Source of the DNA: Jonesiaceae bacterium BS-20
GTDB taxonomy: Bacteria > Actinomycetota > Actinomycetes > Actinomycetales > Cellulomonadaceae
Reading direction: 5' to 3'
DNA length: 64,000 bases
NCBI GenBank assembly: GCA_039995105.1
Contig: CP146203.1
Coordinates: 868,001-932,000 of the forward strand
Every line of letters begins with the position of its first letter. The first letter of the stretch is position 1. The notes below the pieces were generated by a model. It worked only from the letters and a program-made list of their open reading frames with translations. It made no database searches and was not told the origin of the DNA. The position numbers were made by a program, and so were the translations under genes. This document shows positions 50,752-60,348 of the stretch, piece after piece.

Positions 50752-51690
50752 TTAGCCGGCGAGGGTCAGACCGTCTTGGGTAAATTGGGTGCGGATCTGC
50801 TCCCGCAATGCCCGGGCAACGTCCCACTGACGGGCCGGTTCGGTACGTGCCGTTACTCGCAGTGAAATTGCCGTGGCACTCATCGTTTCAATTCCAGAAA
50901 CCTTAGGTTGGCCCAGAATTGCGGTCTTGTACCGTGGCGCATTCCTCACCTCATCAATGGCCGTTTGCAGTGAAGCGCGGACCTTTGCAAGGTCGCTGTC
51001 ATAGGGCACGGAAACATCAATAGAGGCGATAGCCCACCCCTGCGTACTATTGCCCACTCGTAACATTTCACCATTGCGCAAGAACCACAGGGTGCCATCT
51101 TGGTCGCGAACCTTAGTGATGCGTAGGGCAACGGCCTCAACCGTCCCGTGCACGTCCCCGACAATGACTTGGTCACCAACCCCAAATTGGTCTTCAAGAA
51201 TCATGAAGGTACCGGAAAGAAAGTCTTTGACCAAGCTCTGTGCACCAAAACCTAAGGCAACCCCGGCGACTCCCGCGGAGGTCAAGAGCGGCACGGTGTT
51301 GATCCCAAGTTGTTCAAGGACCATCAAGGTGGCGATCAACCCAACAACTAGCGTTACAGCGGAACGGAGCACCGAGCCGATTGTGCGGGCGCGCTGAGCC
51401 TTGCGCGCGGTTGCTAGGGGACTGACCGGGCCCAATCCGAGAGCTAGACCAACCTCAGTTTGACCTAGTTTCTTGGTGCCAAGTTTGGCGCTCCCCAACT
51501 TCGAGTTAAGGTTCTCACCCGTTGCAATCCGTTCGGTCAACTTATTGATCAGGCGCCGCAAGATCACGAGCAGGATCGTTGCGAACAGCACTATCAAGAA
51601 GATACGCAGGGGAATGCCCATGAGAGCGTCAACCCACGTTTTATCTTCGTCGCGGGTAACGGCTGCCTCAGTGATTACGGTGAAATACAT
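50752..51690 (-). CDS. Small-conductance mechanosensitive channel (MscS family)
   Basis: 312 residues. An N-terminal helix (IPLRIFLIVLFATILLVILRRL), a basic linker, a second helix (LRSAVTLVVGLIATLMVLEQLG) and the pore helix GVAGVALGFGAQSLVKDFLSGTFMILEDQFGVGDQV, which is the MscS signature. The beta domain and C-terminal VSVPYDSDLAKVRASL cage follow. It relieves hypo-osmotic stress. Convergent with the EIIA gene, two bases apart. Confidence 0.94.
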   Translation of the reverse strand: MYFTVITEAAVTRDEDKTWVDALMGIPLRIFLIVLFATILLVILRRLINKLTERIATGENLNSKLGSAKLGTKKLGQTEVGLALGLGPVSPLATARKAQRARTIGSVLRSAVTLVVGLIATLMVLEQLGINTVPLLTSAGVAGVALGFGAQSLVKDFLSGTFMILEDQFGVGDQVIVGDVHGTVEAVALRITKVRDQDGTLWFLRNGEMLRVGNSTQGWAIASIDVSVPYDSDLAKVRASLQTAIDEVRNAPRYKTAILGQPKVSGIETMSATAISLRVTARTEPARQWDVARALREQIRTQFTQDGLTLAG

Positions 51691-51707
51691 ACTGGCAAGG
51701 TTACCGC

Positions 51708-52742
51708 CTACGAGCGGGACTTTGATTTAGGGTCCTTGGTCTTGTGCACGGTTGTCTTTTTCACACTGCCGTCCTGATTGAAATACGTCCACTGACCGGT
51801 TTTTTGGCCGTCGTCAAAGGTCCCTTGGTCCAGCCTGTTGCCGTTGCTGTAATACCGGGTCCACAAACCACTCTGTTGATTGGCCTTGAAAGACCCCTCT
51901 TGCAAGAGCCCACCCTGCTCACGGAACCAGTACCAAGGACCGTGAAGCTGGTCATCTTGGTACTCTCCAAACGCCTTGAGACGCCCGGTCTTGAGCCAAA
52001 AGAGCCATGGGCCGACCCGCTTGGCATTACTGACCGCACCAAAACCGCTGCGGTCACCCGCGGCAAAGGTCTCCGTTTCCACGCTCGCGCCAATGCTCTT
52101 GTCCCGCTGCTCGATTCGGTTTTCTAGTTGGCCAATGAGCGCGTTGACAATGAACCAAGTTGATTCAATCTGATCATCGGGTGCATGAAAATCGAGCCGG
52201 TAGCTCAGACTGAGGTTGGCATCACGCAGCGCCCCAAAAATATCCTGGGCGCCCAAACGCTGCTTACTGCGGAGCTCGAGTGCCTTTGCTAAGAGCAGGA
52301 CCGCACCGGTGGCTACGGGAGGCGTACCAAATGCTAGGTCCTGGGCGCTCTGGACGCAGAGGTCAAACAGATCCTGCGCGCAGTCGTACTTTTCTTGTCC
52401 CGGCTCGGAGTTCCATTGCAGAGCGGTTGCTAACCGTAGAGCCGGGCTTATCTGCGTCAGGGTCAGCGCAGTGAGCTCATTATGCTCGGTCAGGTTTTCA
52501 ACGAGGTTGGGCAAACCCACCCGGGCGCACCCACCACGGGCTACTTCTTCTGCCCGGGATAGCTGGCCAGAGAGCCGCAACCAGGTAATGAGCTGGGGTG
52601 CTAACACTTGCTGCTCGCCAATGTCAGCCCCCAGTGCCCGGTATTGAGCCAATAACTGGTCGGCGTACTGAGCCGCCGCGTCTGGGTCGGTGGCAACCTC
52701 AGCTAGCGTCTCGGGATCTACGGTGAATTCGGGTGTGGGCAC
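51708..52742 (-). CDS. Uncharacterised protein with C-terminal YwqK/MORN-like repeats
   Basis: 344 residues from GTG 52742; the longer frame to 52793 would start inside the pepN terminator. The N-terminal ~210 residues are helical with no recognised family. The C-terminal ~100 residues hold about four repeats of the YwqK type: LKAFGEYQDDQLHGPWYWF, LLQEGSFKANQQSGLWTRYY, RLDQGTFDDGQKTGQWTYF. Such repeats mediate protein or lipid contact. Lys-rich C-terminus. Function unknown. Confidence 0.75.
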   Translation of the reverse strand: MPTPEFTVDPETLAEVATDPDAAAQYADQLLAQYRALGADIGEQQVLAPQLITWLRLSGQLSRAEEVARGGCARVGLPNLVENLTEHNELTALTLTQISPALRLATALQWNSEPGQEKYDCAQDLFDLCVQSAQDLAFGTPPVATGAVLLLAKALELRSKQRLGAQDIFGALRDANLSLSYRLDFHAPDDQIESTWFIVNALIGQLENRIEQRDKSIGASVETETFAAGDRSGFGAVSNAKRVGPWLFWLKTGRLKAFGEYQDDQLHGPWYWFREQGGLLQEGSFKANQQSGLWTRYYSNGNRLDQGTFDDGQKTGQWTYFNQDGSVKKTTVHKTKDPKSKSRS

Positions 52743-52776
52743 GGTACGGTCTTTTCGGTGGATGGGGTCAAATTGA

Positions 52777-52810
52777 CTGAGTGGGCCGGGCAAAGACCCG
52801 GCCCACTCAG
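52777..52810 (-). terminator. Terminator after pepN
   Basis: Perfect 14-base arms CTGAGTGGGCCGGG and CCCGGCCCACTCAG with a 6-base loop, 7 bases past the pepN stop on the minus strand. Only a weak T-run follows. Confidence 0.75.
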
Positions 52811-52816
52811 TTGAGG

Positions 52817-55453
52817 TTACTTGTCGTTAGCCTGAACCGCGAGGGCCCGGGTTACACCGGCAAGGCACTCGATAATAATACGGCGCAACCCCGGGGCTGC
52901 ATTCGGGTTAGCAGCCAACCACTCCTGGCTGGCGACCCGCAGTGCTTCGTTTGCTAAGGGTGATGGGTACAGCCCGGAAATGGTCTCATCAGCCATGTGG
53001 TACGAGCGAGTTTCCCAAATACCGTTGATAGCCGCAAAGTAGGGCGCAATAAGATCGGTCAACAGCCCAGGGTCATTGACATGGCACAGGCCCGCCGCAG
53101 TTGCTCGCACAATCGCGTTGGGCGCATCGACATTGTTCACAAGGGCGTCAAACGCTGCGCGCTTGGCCTGCTCGGTGCCGATAACCGCACGGGCATGGGC
53201 TGCTGCCTGCTGCCCGGAGGCGGTGGCATCAGCGGCAAGGGCCGCAGCGATCTCGTCTTCGCCGGCGCGACCAACCAAAACCAGACCGTGCAGAATCTCC
53301 CAGCGCAGATCGGTGTCAATGGTCAAACCATCAAAACTGAGAGAGCCGGAGTACAACCCTTCCAAAAATTGGCCGTGCTGATCGGTTGATGCGGACTGGG
53401 CAAAGAATTTCACAAACTGGAATTGAGCGTCACTACCAGGTGCTGCTTGGTGCGCAAGATTGAGCAAGGCGTCCCCAAGGAGTTCCACAGCTTCATTTCT
53501 GCGGTCCGGGTGCACATAGGTGTGCGCGGTCTGAACCAACTGGTTCAGGGTGCCACGCAGTGTTGTTGACTCGGTTTCGGAGCCCACGTGGCTGAGTGCT
53601 AAGGAGAAGTAATCCGAGGCTGGGAACTCACCATCGCGGGTCGCATCCCACAATGCGCCCCAAACCAGCGCCCGCGCGAGCGGATCGGTTATCTGCCCCA
53701 ACGCGTCGCAGGCAACCGAAAGGCTGTCCGGATCGAGGCGGATCTTGGCATATGCCAGGTCGTCGTCATTGAGCAAGATAAGTGCGGGACGGGTTCTTCC
53801 CACGAGGCCGGCAACGGCTGTGAGCTCGCCAACCACGTCGATTTCCTCGCGGTGTGTGCGGACCAAGGCGCCACGATCATCAAAGTCGTAGCACCCAATA
53901 GCCATGCGGTGTGGGCGAATGGTTGGGTAGTCGGCCGGAGCTGACTGGGTGATGACAAACTCGGTAATGACCCCGGAATCGTCGGTCGTCAAAGTTGGGG
54001 TAAGGGTGTTGACCCCGGAGGTCTCAAGCCACAATTGGGCCCACGTGGACAGGTCGCGGCCAGAGGTTTGCTCGAGCTCACTCAAGAGGTCGGTTAGTTC
54101 GGTGTTGCCCCACGCGTGCTTCTTGAAGTACTGAGCAACTCCGGTCATGAACGCGTCAAGTCCAACCCATGCCACGAGCTGTTTGAGAACCGATCCACCC
54201 TTTGCATAGGTGATGCCGTCAAAGTTGGTATAAACATCTTCGAGGTTGGCAATCTCCGCGAAGATCGGGTGCGTTGACGGCAGTTGGTCCTGACGGTAGG
54301 CCCACGTTTTCTCGAGGGCAGCAAAGGTGGTCCACGCGCCCTTCCACTCGGTGACCTCGGCGGTAGCCCAGGTGGAAGCCCACTCGGCGAAGGACTCGTT
54401 GAGCCATAGGTCGTTCCACCACTTCATCGTTACGAGGTTGCCAAACCACATGTGGGCGAGCTCGTGCAAGACGGTTACGACCCGGCGTTCCTTGACGGCG
54501 TCCGTTACCTTGGAGCGGAAGACGTAGGACTCGGTGAAGGTCACGGCCCCGGCATTTTCCATGGCGCCCATGTTGTACTCGGGGACAAAGAGCTGGTCGT
54601 ATTTGTCAAACGGGTACGCGTAGTCAAAGTGGGACTCAAAGAATGCAAAGCCCTTGGTGGTGATGTCAAAGATGTAGTCGGCGTCCATAAACTCTGACAG
54701 CGACTTACGGCAGAACACACCCATGGGGATGGTCCGGCCGTCATGTGAGGTCAGTTGTGAGCGCTGCACGTCGTAGGGTCCGGCTATCAGCGCGGTGATG
54801 TAGGAAGAAATGCGCGGGGTTGGTTCAAAGCACCAGGTGGCAAGTTCCTCACCGGTAATATTCTGTGCTCCCGGGATACCCATTGCCGCAAGTGCTGCTG
54901 CACTGAGACCGCTATTTCCCGATGCCGCAGTTGCGCCGCTCGTGACGGCGGTAGGCTCTGGGGTGGGCTGGTTGGAAACCATCTGCCAGCGGGCCGGTGC
55001 GGTCACGGTGAACTGAAATGATGCCTTCAGATCCGGCTGCTCAAATACCGCGAACATGCGGCGTGCGTCCGGAACCTCGAACTGGGAGTACAGATAGACC
55101 TCTTGATCAACCGGGTCGACAAACCGGTGCAGACCCTCGCCCGTGTTCATGTAGGCACATTGGGCAACCACGGTGAGCGTGTTGTGTTCCGTAAGGTCGT
55201 CTAACAAGACTCGGGAGTCGACAAAAACTTTCGCTGGGTCAAGCACTACGCCATTAAGCTCGACAAACTCGACCGTCGGGGCGACCAGATCAATGAAAGT
55301 GCTGGCCCCAGCTGCCGCGGTGAAGGTTACCGTGGTGGTTGACCGGAAGGTAGTTTCACTCGTGGTGAGATCCAGATTCACGGCGTATGAATCGACGGTA
55401 ATCAGTTCGCTACGGTTGATTGCTTCGAGGCGAGTAAGGTTTTGTCCGGGCAT
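52817..55453 (-). CDS. pepN: Aminopeptidase N (M1 family)
   Basis: 878 residues from ATG 55453, with GGGAGG five bases upstream; a 44-codon extension to 55585 is rejected. GAMENAGAVTF (296-300) is the substrate-binding motif; HELAH (330-334) with the downstream Glu in WLNESFAEW binds zinc. The long C-terminal ERAP1-like domain follows. It removes N-terminal residues from peptides in the cytosol. Residues about 168-190 contain a Ser/Ala/Gly-rich insertion. Confidence 0.96.
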   Translation of the reverse strand: MPGQNLTRLEAINRSELITVDSYAVNLDLTTSETTFRSTTTVTFTAAAGASTFIDLVAPTVEFVELNGVVLDPAKVFVDSRVLLDDLTEHNTLTVVAQCAYMNTGEGLHRFVDPVDQEVYLYSQFEVPDARRMFAVFEQPDLKASFQFTVTAPARWQMVSNQPTPEPTAVTSGATAASGNSGLSAAALAAMGIPGAQNITGEELATWCFEPTPRISSYITALIAGPYDVQRSQLTSHDGRTIPMGVFCRKSLSEFMDADYIFDITTKGFAFFESHFDYAYPFDKYDQLFVPEYNMGAMENAGAVTFTESYVFRSKVTDAVKERRVVTVLHELAHMWFGNLVTMKWWNDLWLNESFAEWASTWATAEVTEWKGAWTTFAALEKTWAYRQDQLPSTHPIFAEIANLEDVYTNFDGITYAKGGSVLKQLVAWVGLDAFMTGVAQYFKKHAWGNTELTDLLSELEQTSGRDLSTWAQLWLETSGVNTLTPTLTTDDSGVITEFVITQSAPADYPTIRPHRMAIGCYDFDDRGALVRTHREEIDVVGELTAVAGLVGRTRPALILLNDDDLAYAKIRLDPDSLSVACDALGQITDPLARALVWGALWDATRDGEFPASDYFSLALSHVGSETESTTLRGTLNQLVQTAHTYVHPDRRNEAVELLGDALLNLAHQAAPGSDAQFQFVKFFAQSASTDQHGQFLEGLYSGSLSFDGLTIDTDLRWEILHGLVLVGRAGEDEIAAALAADATASGQQAAAHARAVIGTEQAKRAAFDALVNNVDAPNAIVRATAAGLCHVNDPGLLTDLIAPYFAAINGIWETRSYHMADETISGLYPSPLANEALRVASQEWLAANPNAAPGLRRIIIECLAGVTRALAVQANDK

Positions 55454-55702
55454 GTATGCCTCCCATATAGAAAAGTTGGGCCGGTTATAGCGGTAGGTCG
55501 CATATTTAATGGAGCCCGGGCTGGTCAAACTTGTGTAGCTCCCGGGGTACCTGTTGCTGAGCAAGAACCTGGCCGCGAGCCCCAAACCATTCTTCCATGG
55601 TTGTGCGTTGCCCTGAGCATAAAAGCGGCTGGGCCACCTGACAATCTTGGAAACCTGACGGACAATAATGGGGCAGCCAAAGGATGAAGGAGAAAGAGTT
55701 CA

Positions 55703-56335
55703 ATGAGCACCCAGGTTTCACATGTACCCGCAGACAACGTGGCAGATTTTTGGTTTGACCCCTTGTGCCCGTGGGCCTGGATGACGTCTCGTTGGATGCT
55801 CGAGGTGGAACAGGTCCGTAACATTACCGTGCGGTGGCACGTCATGAGCTTGGCCGTTCTCAACCAGGGGCGCGAGTTACCTCCGCAATACCGCGAGGCC
55901 ATGGACAACGCGTGGGGACCGGTACGTGTCCTCATCGCTGCGAGCATCGCGCACGGTGATCAGGTCCTGCTTCCCCTCTACACCGCAATTGGCACCCGGC
56001 TCCACCCGCAAGGCCGCGGAAACGAACAAAAGCAAGTCATCATCGAAGCCCTCCAAGAGGTTGGTCTGCCAGCAGAGCTGATCAGTGCCTACGACTCAAT
56101 CGAGTTTGACCAAGCCCTTGAGGAATCACACAAGGTCGCTATCAACAAGGTCGGCGAGGACGTAGGCACCCCCGTTGTGTCGTTCAATGACACCGCATTC
56201 TTTGGTCCGGTCATCACCCCGGCTCCCAAGGGCGAAGACGCGGGACGCCTCTGGGATGGATGCGTGCTGGTTGCATCTGTCCCCGGGTTCTATGAGCTCA
56301 AGCGCACCCGCACCCAAGGACCGGTGTTCGACTGA
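55703..56335 (+). CDS. DsbA-fold oxidoreductase of the Rv2466c (mycothiol-dependent nitroreductase) type
   Basis: 210 residues. NVADFWFDPLCPWAWMTSRWMLEVEQVR, WHVMSLAVLNQGRELPPQYREAM, VGEDVGTPVVSFNDTAFFGPV and the FYELKRTRTQGP end follow M. tuberculosis Rv2466c closely. That protein has CPWC; here the second Cys is Ala (CPWA), so the protein would work through a mixed disulfide, as other single-Cys homologues do. ATG 55703 follows GAAGGAG-like bases. The next gene starts at its stop (TGATG), forming an operon. Confidence 0.87.
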   Translation: MSTQVSHVPADNVADFWFDPLCPWAWMTSRWMLEVEQVRNITVRWHVMSLAVLNQGRELPPQYREAMDNAWGPVRVLIAASIAHGDQVLLPLYTAIGTRLHPQGRGNEQKQVIIEALQEVGLPAELISAYDSIEFDQALEESHKVAINKVGEDVGTPVVSFNDTAFFGPVITPAPKGEDAGRLWDGCVLVASVPGFYELKRTRTQGPVFD

Positions 56336-56817
56336 TGAGCACCCTCAACCTGTTGCCGTTTGGGGCCACTTGGACAGATTTTGTTAGCCAAGCCCCCGAA
56401 TTCTCGGCGCAAGTAGAAAACCGCTTCCTAGAATTTAGGCATCACGTCATGGCCACACTCAGCCACGATGGTTCCCCAAGAGTCAGCGGAACCGAAGTGC
56501 ACTGGATTGATGGCAGGTTGATCGTTGGCGCCCAAACCGGAACCCGGAAGGTCACTGATCTGAGCCGTGACCCACGGATTGCTATTCACACAAACCCGGG
56601 CGACGGCACCATGGCCAAGGGTGACTACAAGCTCACCGGCAGGGTCAACGTCTTAAGCGGACTTGATTTGGAACGGGTAAACGCCCAGCTGATGGCGCCG
56701 TTTGGTGCGGTTCTGTTTGAGGTACTGATTTCGGTAGTGACCTGCACGGCCGTTGAAGGTGAGGCGCTTTCCGTTCACGTCTGGCAACCAAATAAGGGCC
56801 TCACCAAGGTTCGCTAA
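56335..56817 (+). CDS. Pyridoxamine 5'-phosphate oxidase-fold protein
   Basis: 160 residues. FRHHVMATLSHDGSPRVSGTEVHWIDGRLIVGAQTGTRKVTDLSRDPRIAIHTNP is the flavin-binding split-barrel start. It may bind FMN or F420; nothing selects between them. It overlaps the stop of the DsbA-fold gene by one base, so both may act in the same redox process. Confidence 0.85.
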   Translation: MSTLNLLPFGATWTDFVSQAPEFSAQVENRFLEFRHHVMATLSHDGSPRVSGTEVHWIDGRLIVGAQTGTRKVTDLSRDPRIAIHTNPGDGTMAKGDYKLTGRVNVLSGLDLERVNAQLMAPFGAVLFEVLISVVTCTAVEGEALSVHVWQPNKGLTKVR

Positions 56818-56889
56818 CTGTAACCGGTCCGGCCACCTCGGTTATGGTTAGAACTTGTCGTACCTATTTGTCTAACTCAGATTGCACCC

Positions 56890-57543
56890 ATGACCCAGCT
56901 TCCAAACCCGGCCGCCCAACCAGGTTCAACTGCCCAACCGCAACACCAGGGGCATCCGCGGGCGCCGAAAAAATCCCAGTACTCAGCTCTCATCACATTC
57001 TTGGTGGGGCTTGATGTACTGCTCATCGCGCTCGCGGTCGTTGTGGGTATCAATACGTTCGCGGGCCCCGAGTCACCCGCCAGCCAAGCCACAGCCGTTA
57101 CGCAGGGCCAAGCCGGCTCGGGTCAAGATGGTGCGGGTGACCTTGGGGAGGGTGATGACGCACTCGGCTCGCAGCCCGGCGCTGACTCGACGGGGATCAG
57201 ACTCTTTGCATCACCCAGCGGCAATATTACGTGCGAGATCTCCGCACTGGGTGCGCGCTGTGGAATTGCCAGTTTGACCCAGGAGCCGGAAGAAAACGTG
57301 GGGGACTGCGAGGGAACCATCGGCAAGATGGTCACCCTTGGGGCCCAGGGCGCAGAATTACCGTGTGTGGCCCCGCAAGATGGCCCCTTCCAATCGACAA
57401 GCCAGTACCAGCTACTTGATTACGGCCAGGACATCAGCGTCAACAATTACCACTGCGTTTCCGAGCGCACCGGAATTACTTGCACGGACGGCTCAACCAA
57501 CCGTGGCTTCACCTTGGCTAAGGCCGGCATCCAGACCTTCTAA
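56890..57543 (+). CDS. Membrane-anchored DUF6636-like protein
   Basis: 217 residues. A Pro/Gln-rich cytosolic N-terminus (1-33), one membrane helix (about 34-56), a Gly/Asp/Gln-rich linker, and an extracellular domain from about residue 103: FASPSGNITCEISALGARCGI, DCEG, LPCVAPQDG, YHCVSERTGITCTDGSTNRGFTLAKAGIQTF. Six spaced cysteines suggest three disulfides. The pattern matches the DUF6636 family of actinobacterial secreted proteins, whose function is unknown. Confidence 0.78.
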   Translation: MTQLPNPAAQPGSTAQPQHQGHPRAPKKSQYSALITFLVGLDVLLIALAVVVGINTFAGPESPASQATAVTQGQAGSGQDGAGDLGEGDDALGSQPGADSTGIRLFASPSGNITCEISALGARCGIASLTQEPEENVGDCEGTIGKMVTLGAQGAELPCVAPQDGPFQSTSQYQLLDYGQDISVNNYHCVSERTGITCTDGSTNRGFTLAKAGIQTF

Positions 57544-57660
57544 CTCGAGCCGCCCGCCTGACAACTCGAGCAGCCGGCCTAACAAATCGAGCCATTTGAC
57601 CAACGTACAAGGGCCCGTCTAACAAGTCGTGTGCCCGCCCGGCGTGTGCAGGGGCTACAA

Positions 57661-57706
57661 AAACACCTTCGACCTTGGCATCGTTCTGCCAAGGTCGAAG
57701 GTGTTT
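57661..57706. terminator. Bidirectional terminator
   Basis: Perfect 20-base inverted repeat (first arm AAACACCTTCGACCTTGGCA) with a 6-base loop, between two convergent genes. The arms end in A- and T-runs, so it can work in both directions. Confidence 0.9.
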
Positions 57707-57742
57707 ACTCAAATGCGGTGCGTGCCGCAAGACGCCATGGGG

Positions 57743-59752
57743 CTACCAGATGCGTACCCGGTCCTCGGGGGCAAGGTACAGGCTGTCCTGCTCGGTCACA
57801 TCAAACGTTGTATAGAACTCATCAACGTTTGCGGCTATCGCGTTGCACCGGAACTCGGCGGGCGAGTGTGGGTCGGTCGCTAGCCGCTGGATCATGAGCT
57901 CGTCATGCATCTTGGTCTGCCACACCTGGGCCCAAGATAGGAATACGCGCTGCGCACCGGTTAACCCATCGATCACGGGAGCGGCAGCAAGGTCGCCTCC
58001 AAGTGTCGCCGCATAAGCCTTGAGTGCGATTGAAAGTCCGCCAAGATCACCAATGTTCTCACCGATGGTCAGGGCACCGTTGACCGTGTGTTCCTCTTCG
58101 AGGCCGACTAGTTGGGCCGGAGTCATCGCATTGAACTGGGCGATCAGCGTGCTCGTGCGGTTTTCAAACTCGGTGCGGTCTGCATCGGTCCACCAGGTTT
58201 CGAGCTTGCCGTTTCCGTCATATTTGGAACCCTGGTCATCAAATCCGTGTCCGATCTCGTGGCCGATGACCGCGCCAATTCCGCCGTAGTTCACGGCATC
58301 TTCAGCCTCGGAGTCAAAGAATGGAGGCCGTAAGATGGCAGCCGGGAACACGATCTCGTTCATGGCCGGGTTGTAGTAGGCGTTGACCGTTTGCGGGGTC
58401 ATGTGCCACTCGTCGCGGTCAATGGGCTGCCCCACCTTAGCAAGATCCCGGGCGGTCTCAACCTCGTTGGCACGGCGCACATTGCCCACCAGGTCTGCCG
58501 GGTCAATGGTGAGGGCCGAGTAGTCTTTCCACTTGACCGGGTAACCAATCTTGGGGTCAAAGGCATCCAACTTCGCCAATGCCTTGACCTTGGTCTCCGG
58601 GCCCATCCATTCGAGTTCTGTAATGGACACCCGGTACGCCTCAATGAGGGTCTTGACTAGCCGGTCCATGTGTTCTTTGTGCTCGGCGGGGAAGTGACGC
58701 TGGACGTACACTTCACCGACGGCCTCGCCGAGTGCGCCCTCGACCAGACCTACGCCGCGCTTCCACCGATCGCGGACCTCCTGGGCCCCAGACAACGTCC
58801 GGCCGTAGAAGTCGAAGTTCGCCTCAACCAGGTCTTCGGTTAGGTAGCTGGCCCGGCCAGAAATAATGTGCAGGGCAAACCAATCCCGCCAAGCCTGATC
58901 GTCAAAGTTGGCCCAAGTCTTGGCAAATGCCGTAAAAAATGACGGCTCTCGTGAAACAACCTCGGCAAAGGCACCCTCGGGGGCGGCAATTCCGGTCAGC
59001 CAGGCAGCGAAGTCAAACTCGGGGGCTTGCGCCTCAAACTCGGCCAAGGTCATTGGGTTGTAGGTCAACTCGGAGTCACGGTCCTTGACCACGTCCCAGT
59101 GGGCACCGGCCAGTTCCGTTTCAAGGTCGAGAATGCGCTGAGCCGCGGCCGCAGCATCGGTAGCATCCGTTGCGCGTCCGCCCAAGACTAGAATTTTGGC
59201 AATGAAATCGAGGTATGCGGTGCGAATATCCGCGTACTTCTCATCCCTGTAGTAGGACTCGTCGGGTAGACCTAGGCCACCCTGGTACAGGTAGACAACG
59301 TACTTATCCGGGTCCTGAGCATCATTGTTGGTAAAGAAGTTGAACGCGCTCAGTGCCCCGGTACGCTGGAGTACCCCAAGTGCATGGGCACGTTCGGATA
59401 GCGTGGTTGCGCCGTCAATGAGCGCGAAGTCAGGTTCCAACGGAGTGGTGCCCAGCGAGTCAATCGTTTCGGTGTCCATGAAGCTTGCGTACAGCCCGCC
59501 GATTTGGGCCTCGACGCCGGACGCTCCCGCCTTGGCGTTGTCCCCAAGTTCCGTAATGATCTGTTTGACTTGTTCCTCAGCCAAGTCGTGTAGGGCCCGG
59601 AACGCGCCGTCGGATGCGCGATCTTGCGGGATCACGTGTGAGTCGAGCCAGTCACCATTGACGTGGCGGAACAGGTCATCTTGGGGGCGGGTGGTTGCGC
59701 TTAAGGCGGTCAGATCAATTCCGGACCGCCCAGCAATGTGTTGTGAAGTCAT
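57743..59752 (-). CDS. M13 family metallopeptidase (PepO/neprilysin type)
   Basis: About 669 residues from ATG 59752. RPQDDLFRHVNGDWLDSHVIPQDRASDGAF is the M13 N-terminal block; zinc ligands are in VIGHEIGHGFDDQGSKYDG (near 497) and LTIGENIGDLGGLSIAL, and the C-terminus is the SPAEFRCNAIAANVDEFYTTF...RVRIW end of the family. No signal peptide, so it is cytosolic like bacterial PepO. It cleaves small peptides. Confidence 0.95.
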   Translation of the reverse strand: MTSQHIAGRSGIDLTALSATTRPQDDLFRHVNGDWLDSHVIPQDRASDGAFRALHDLAEEQVKQIITELGDNAKAGASGVEAQIGGLYASFMDTETIDSLGTTPLEPDFALIDGATTLSERAHALGVLQRTGALSAFNFFTNNDAQDPDKYVVYLYQGGLGLPDESYYRDEKYADIRTAYLDFIAKILVLGGRATDATDAAAAAQRILDLETELAGAHWDVVKDRDSELTYNPMTLAEFEAQAPEFDFAAWLTGIAAPEGAFAEVVSREPSFFTAFAKTWANFDDQAWRDWFALHIISGRASYLTEDLVEANFDFYGRTLSGAQEVRDRWKRGVGLVEGALGEAVGEVYVQRHFPAEHKEHMDRLVKTLIEAYRVSITELEWMGPETKVKALAKLDAFDPKIGYPVKWKDYSALTIDPADLVGNVRRANEVETARDLAKVGQPIDRDEWHMTPQTVNAYYNPAMNEIVFPAAILRPPFFDSEAEDAVNYGGIGAVIGHEIGHGFDDQGSKYDGNGKLETWWTDADRTEFENRTSTLIAQFNAMTPAQLVGLEEEHTVNGALTIGENIGDLGGLSIALKAYAATLGGDLAAAPVIDGLTGAQRVFLSWAQVWQTKMHDELMIQRLATDPHSPAEFRCNAIAANVDEFYTTFDVTEQDSLYLAPEDRVRIW

Positions 59753-59893
59753 AACCACAGCCTATGACCAAAGCGGGCGTGGCAGAGGGCGAACCGGCCA
59801 GACACGAGCGATATTCGCGGTCAACGAAAATATTTGGGGTCAGTCCCTGAAACACTTTCGCACCGCCTGCCAAAAATAGGGCATGATTAGGGC

Positions 59894-60346
59894 ATGCACG
59901 TTCACATTGCCTCAGACCACGCTGGTTACGCACTCAAGGCGTACCTCATCGCCCACCTGTCAGAAAAGGGTCACACCGTTGTAGACCACGGTGCGTTTGA
60001 ATACGACGCACTCGATGACTACCCATCGTTCTGCTTTGCCGCCGGTGAAGCCGTTGTAGCAAACCCTGGTTCCCTAGGCGTTGTTATCGGTGGCTCCGGT
60101 AACGGCGAGCAGATCGCCGCAAACAAGGTGGCGGGAGTTCGCGCCGCACTCGCTTGGAACGTAGAGACTGCCAAGCTGGGGCGCCAGCACAACGATGCCA
60201 ACGTCATTGCGATTGGTGCCCGTCAGCACTCCGTCGAGGAAGCCGCCAGCTTCGTTGAGGCGTTCCTTGCCGAGCCGTTCAGTAATAACGAGCGTCACCA
60301 GCGTCGAATCGACCAACTGGCAGCCTATGAGGCAGACCGCGCCTAG
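59894..60346 (+). CDS. rpiB: Ribose-5-phosphate isomerase B
   Basis: 150 residues. VHIASDHAGYALKAYLIAHLSEKGHTVVDHG and GVVIGGSGNGEQIAANKVAGVRAAL identify RpiB; the catalytic position is Ser in GGSGNGE, as in actinobacterial members (Cys in E. coli). It interconverts ribose 5-phosphate and ribulose 5-phosphate. nei follows after two bases, so they form an operon. Confidence 0.95.
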   Translation: MHVHIASDHAGYALKAYLIAHLSEKGHTVVDHGAFEYDALDDYPSFCFAAGEAVVANPGSLGVVIGGSGNGEQIAANKVAGVRAALAWNVETAKLGRQHNDANVIAIGARQHSVEEAASFVEAFLAEPFSNNERHQRRIDQLAAYEADRA

Positions 60347-60348
60347 TT

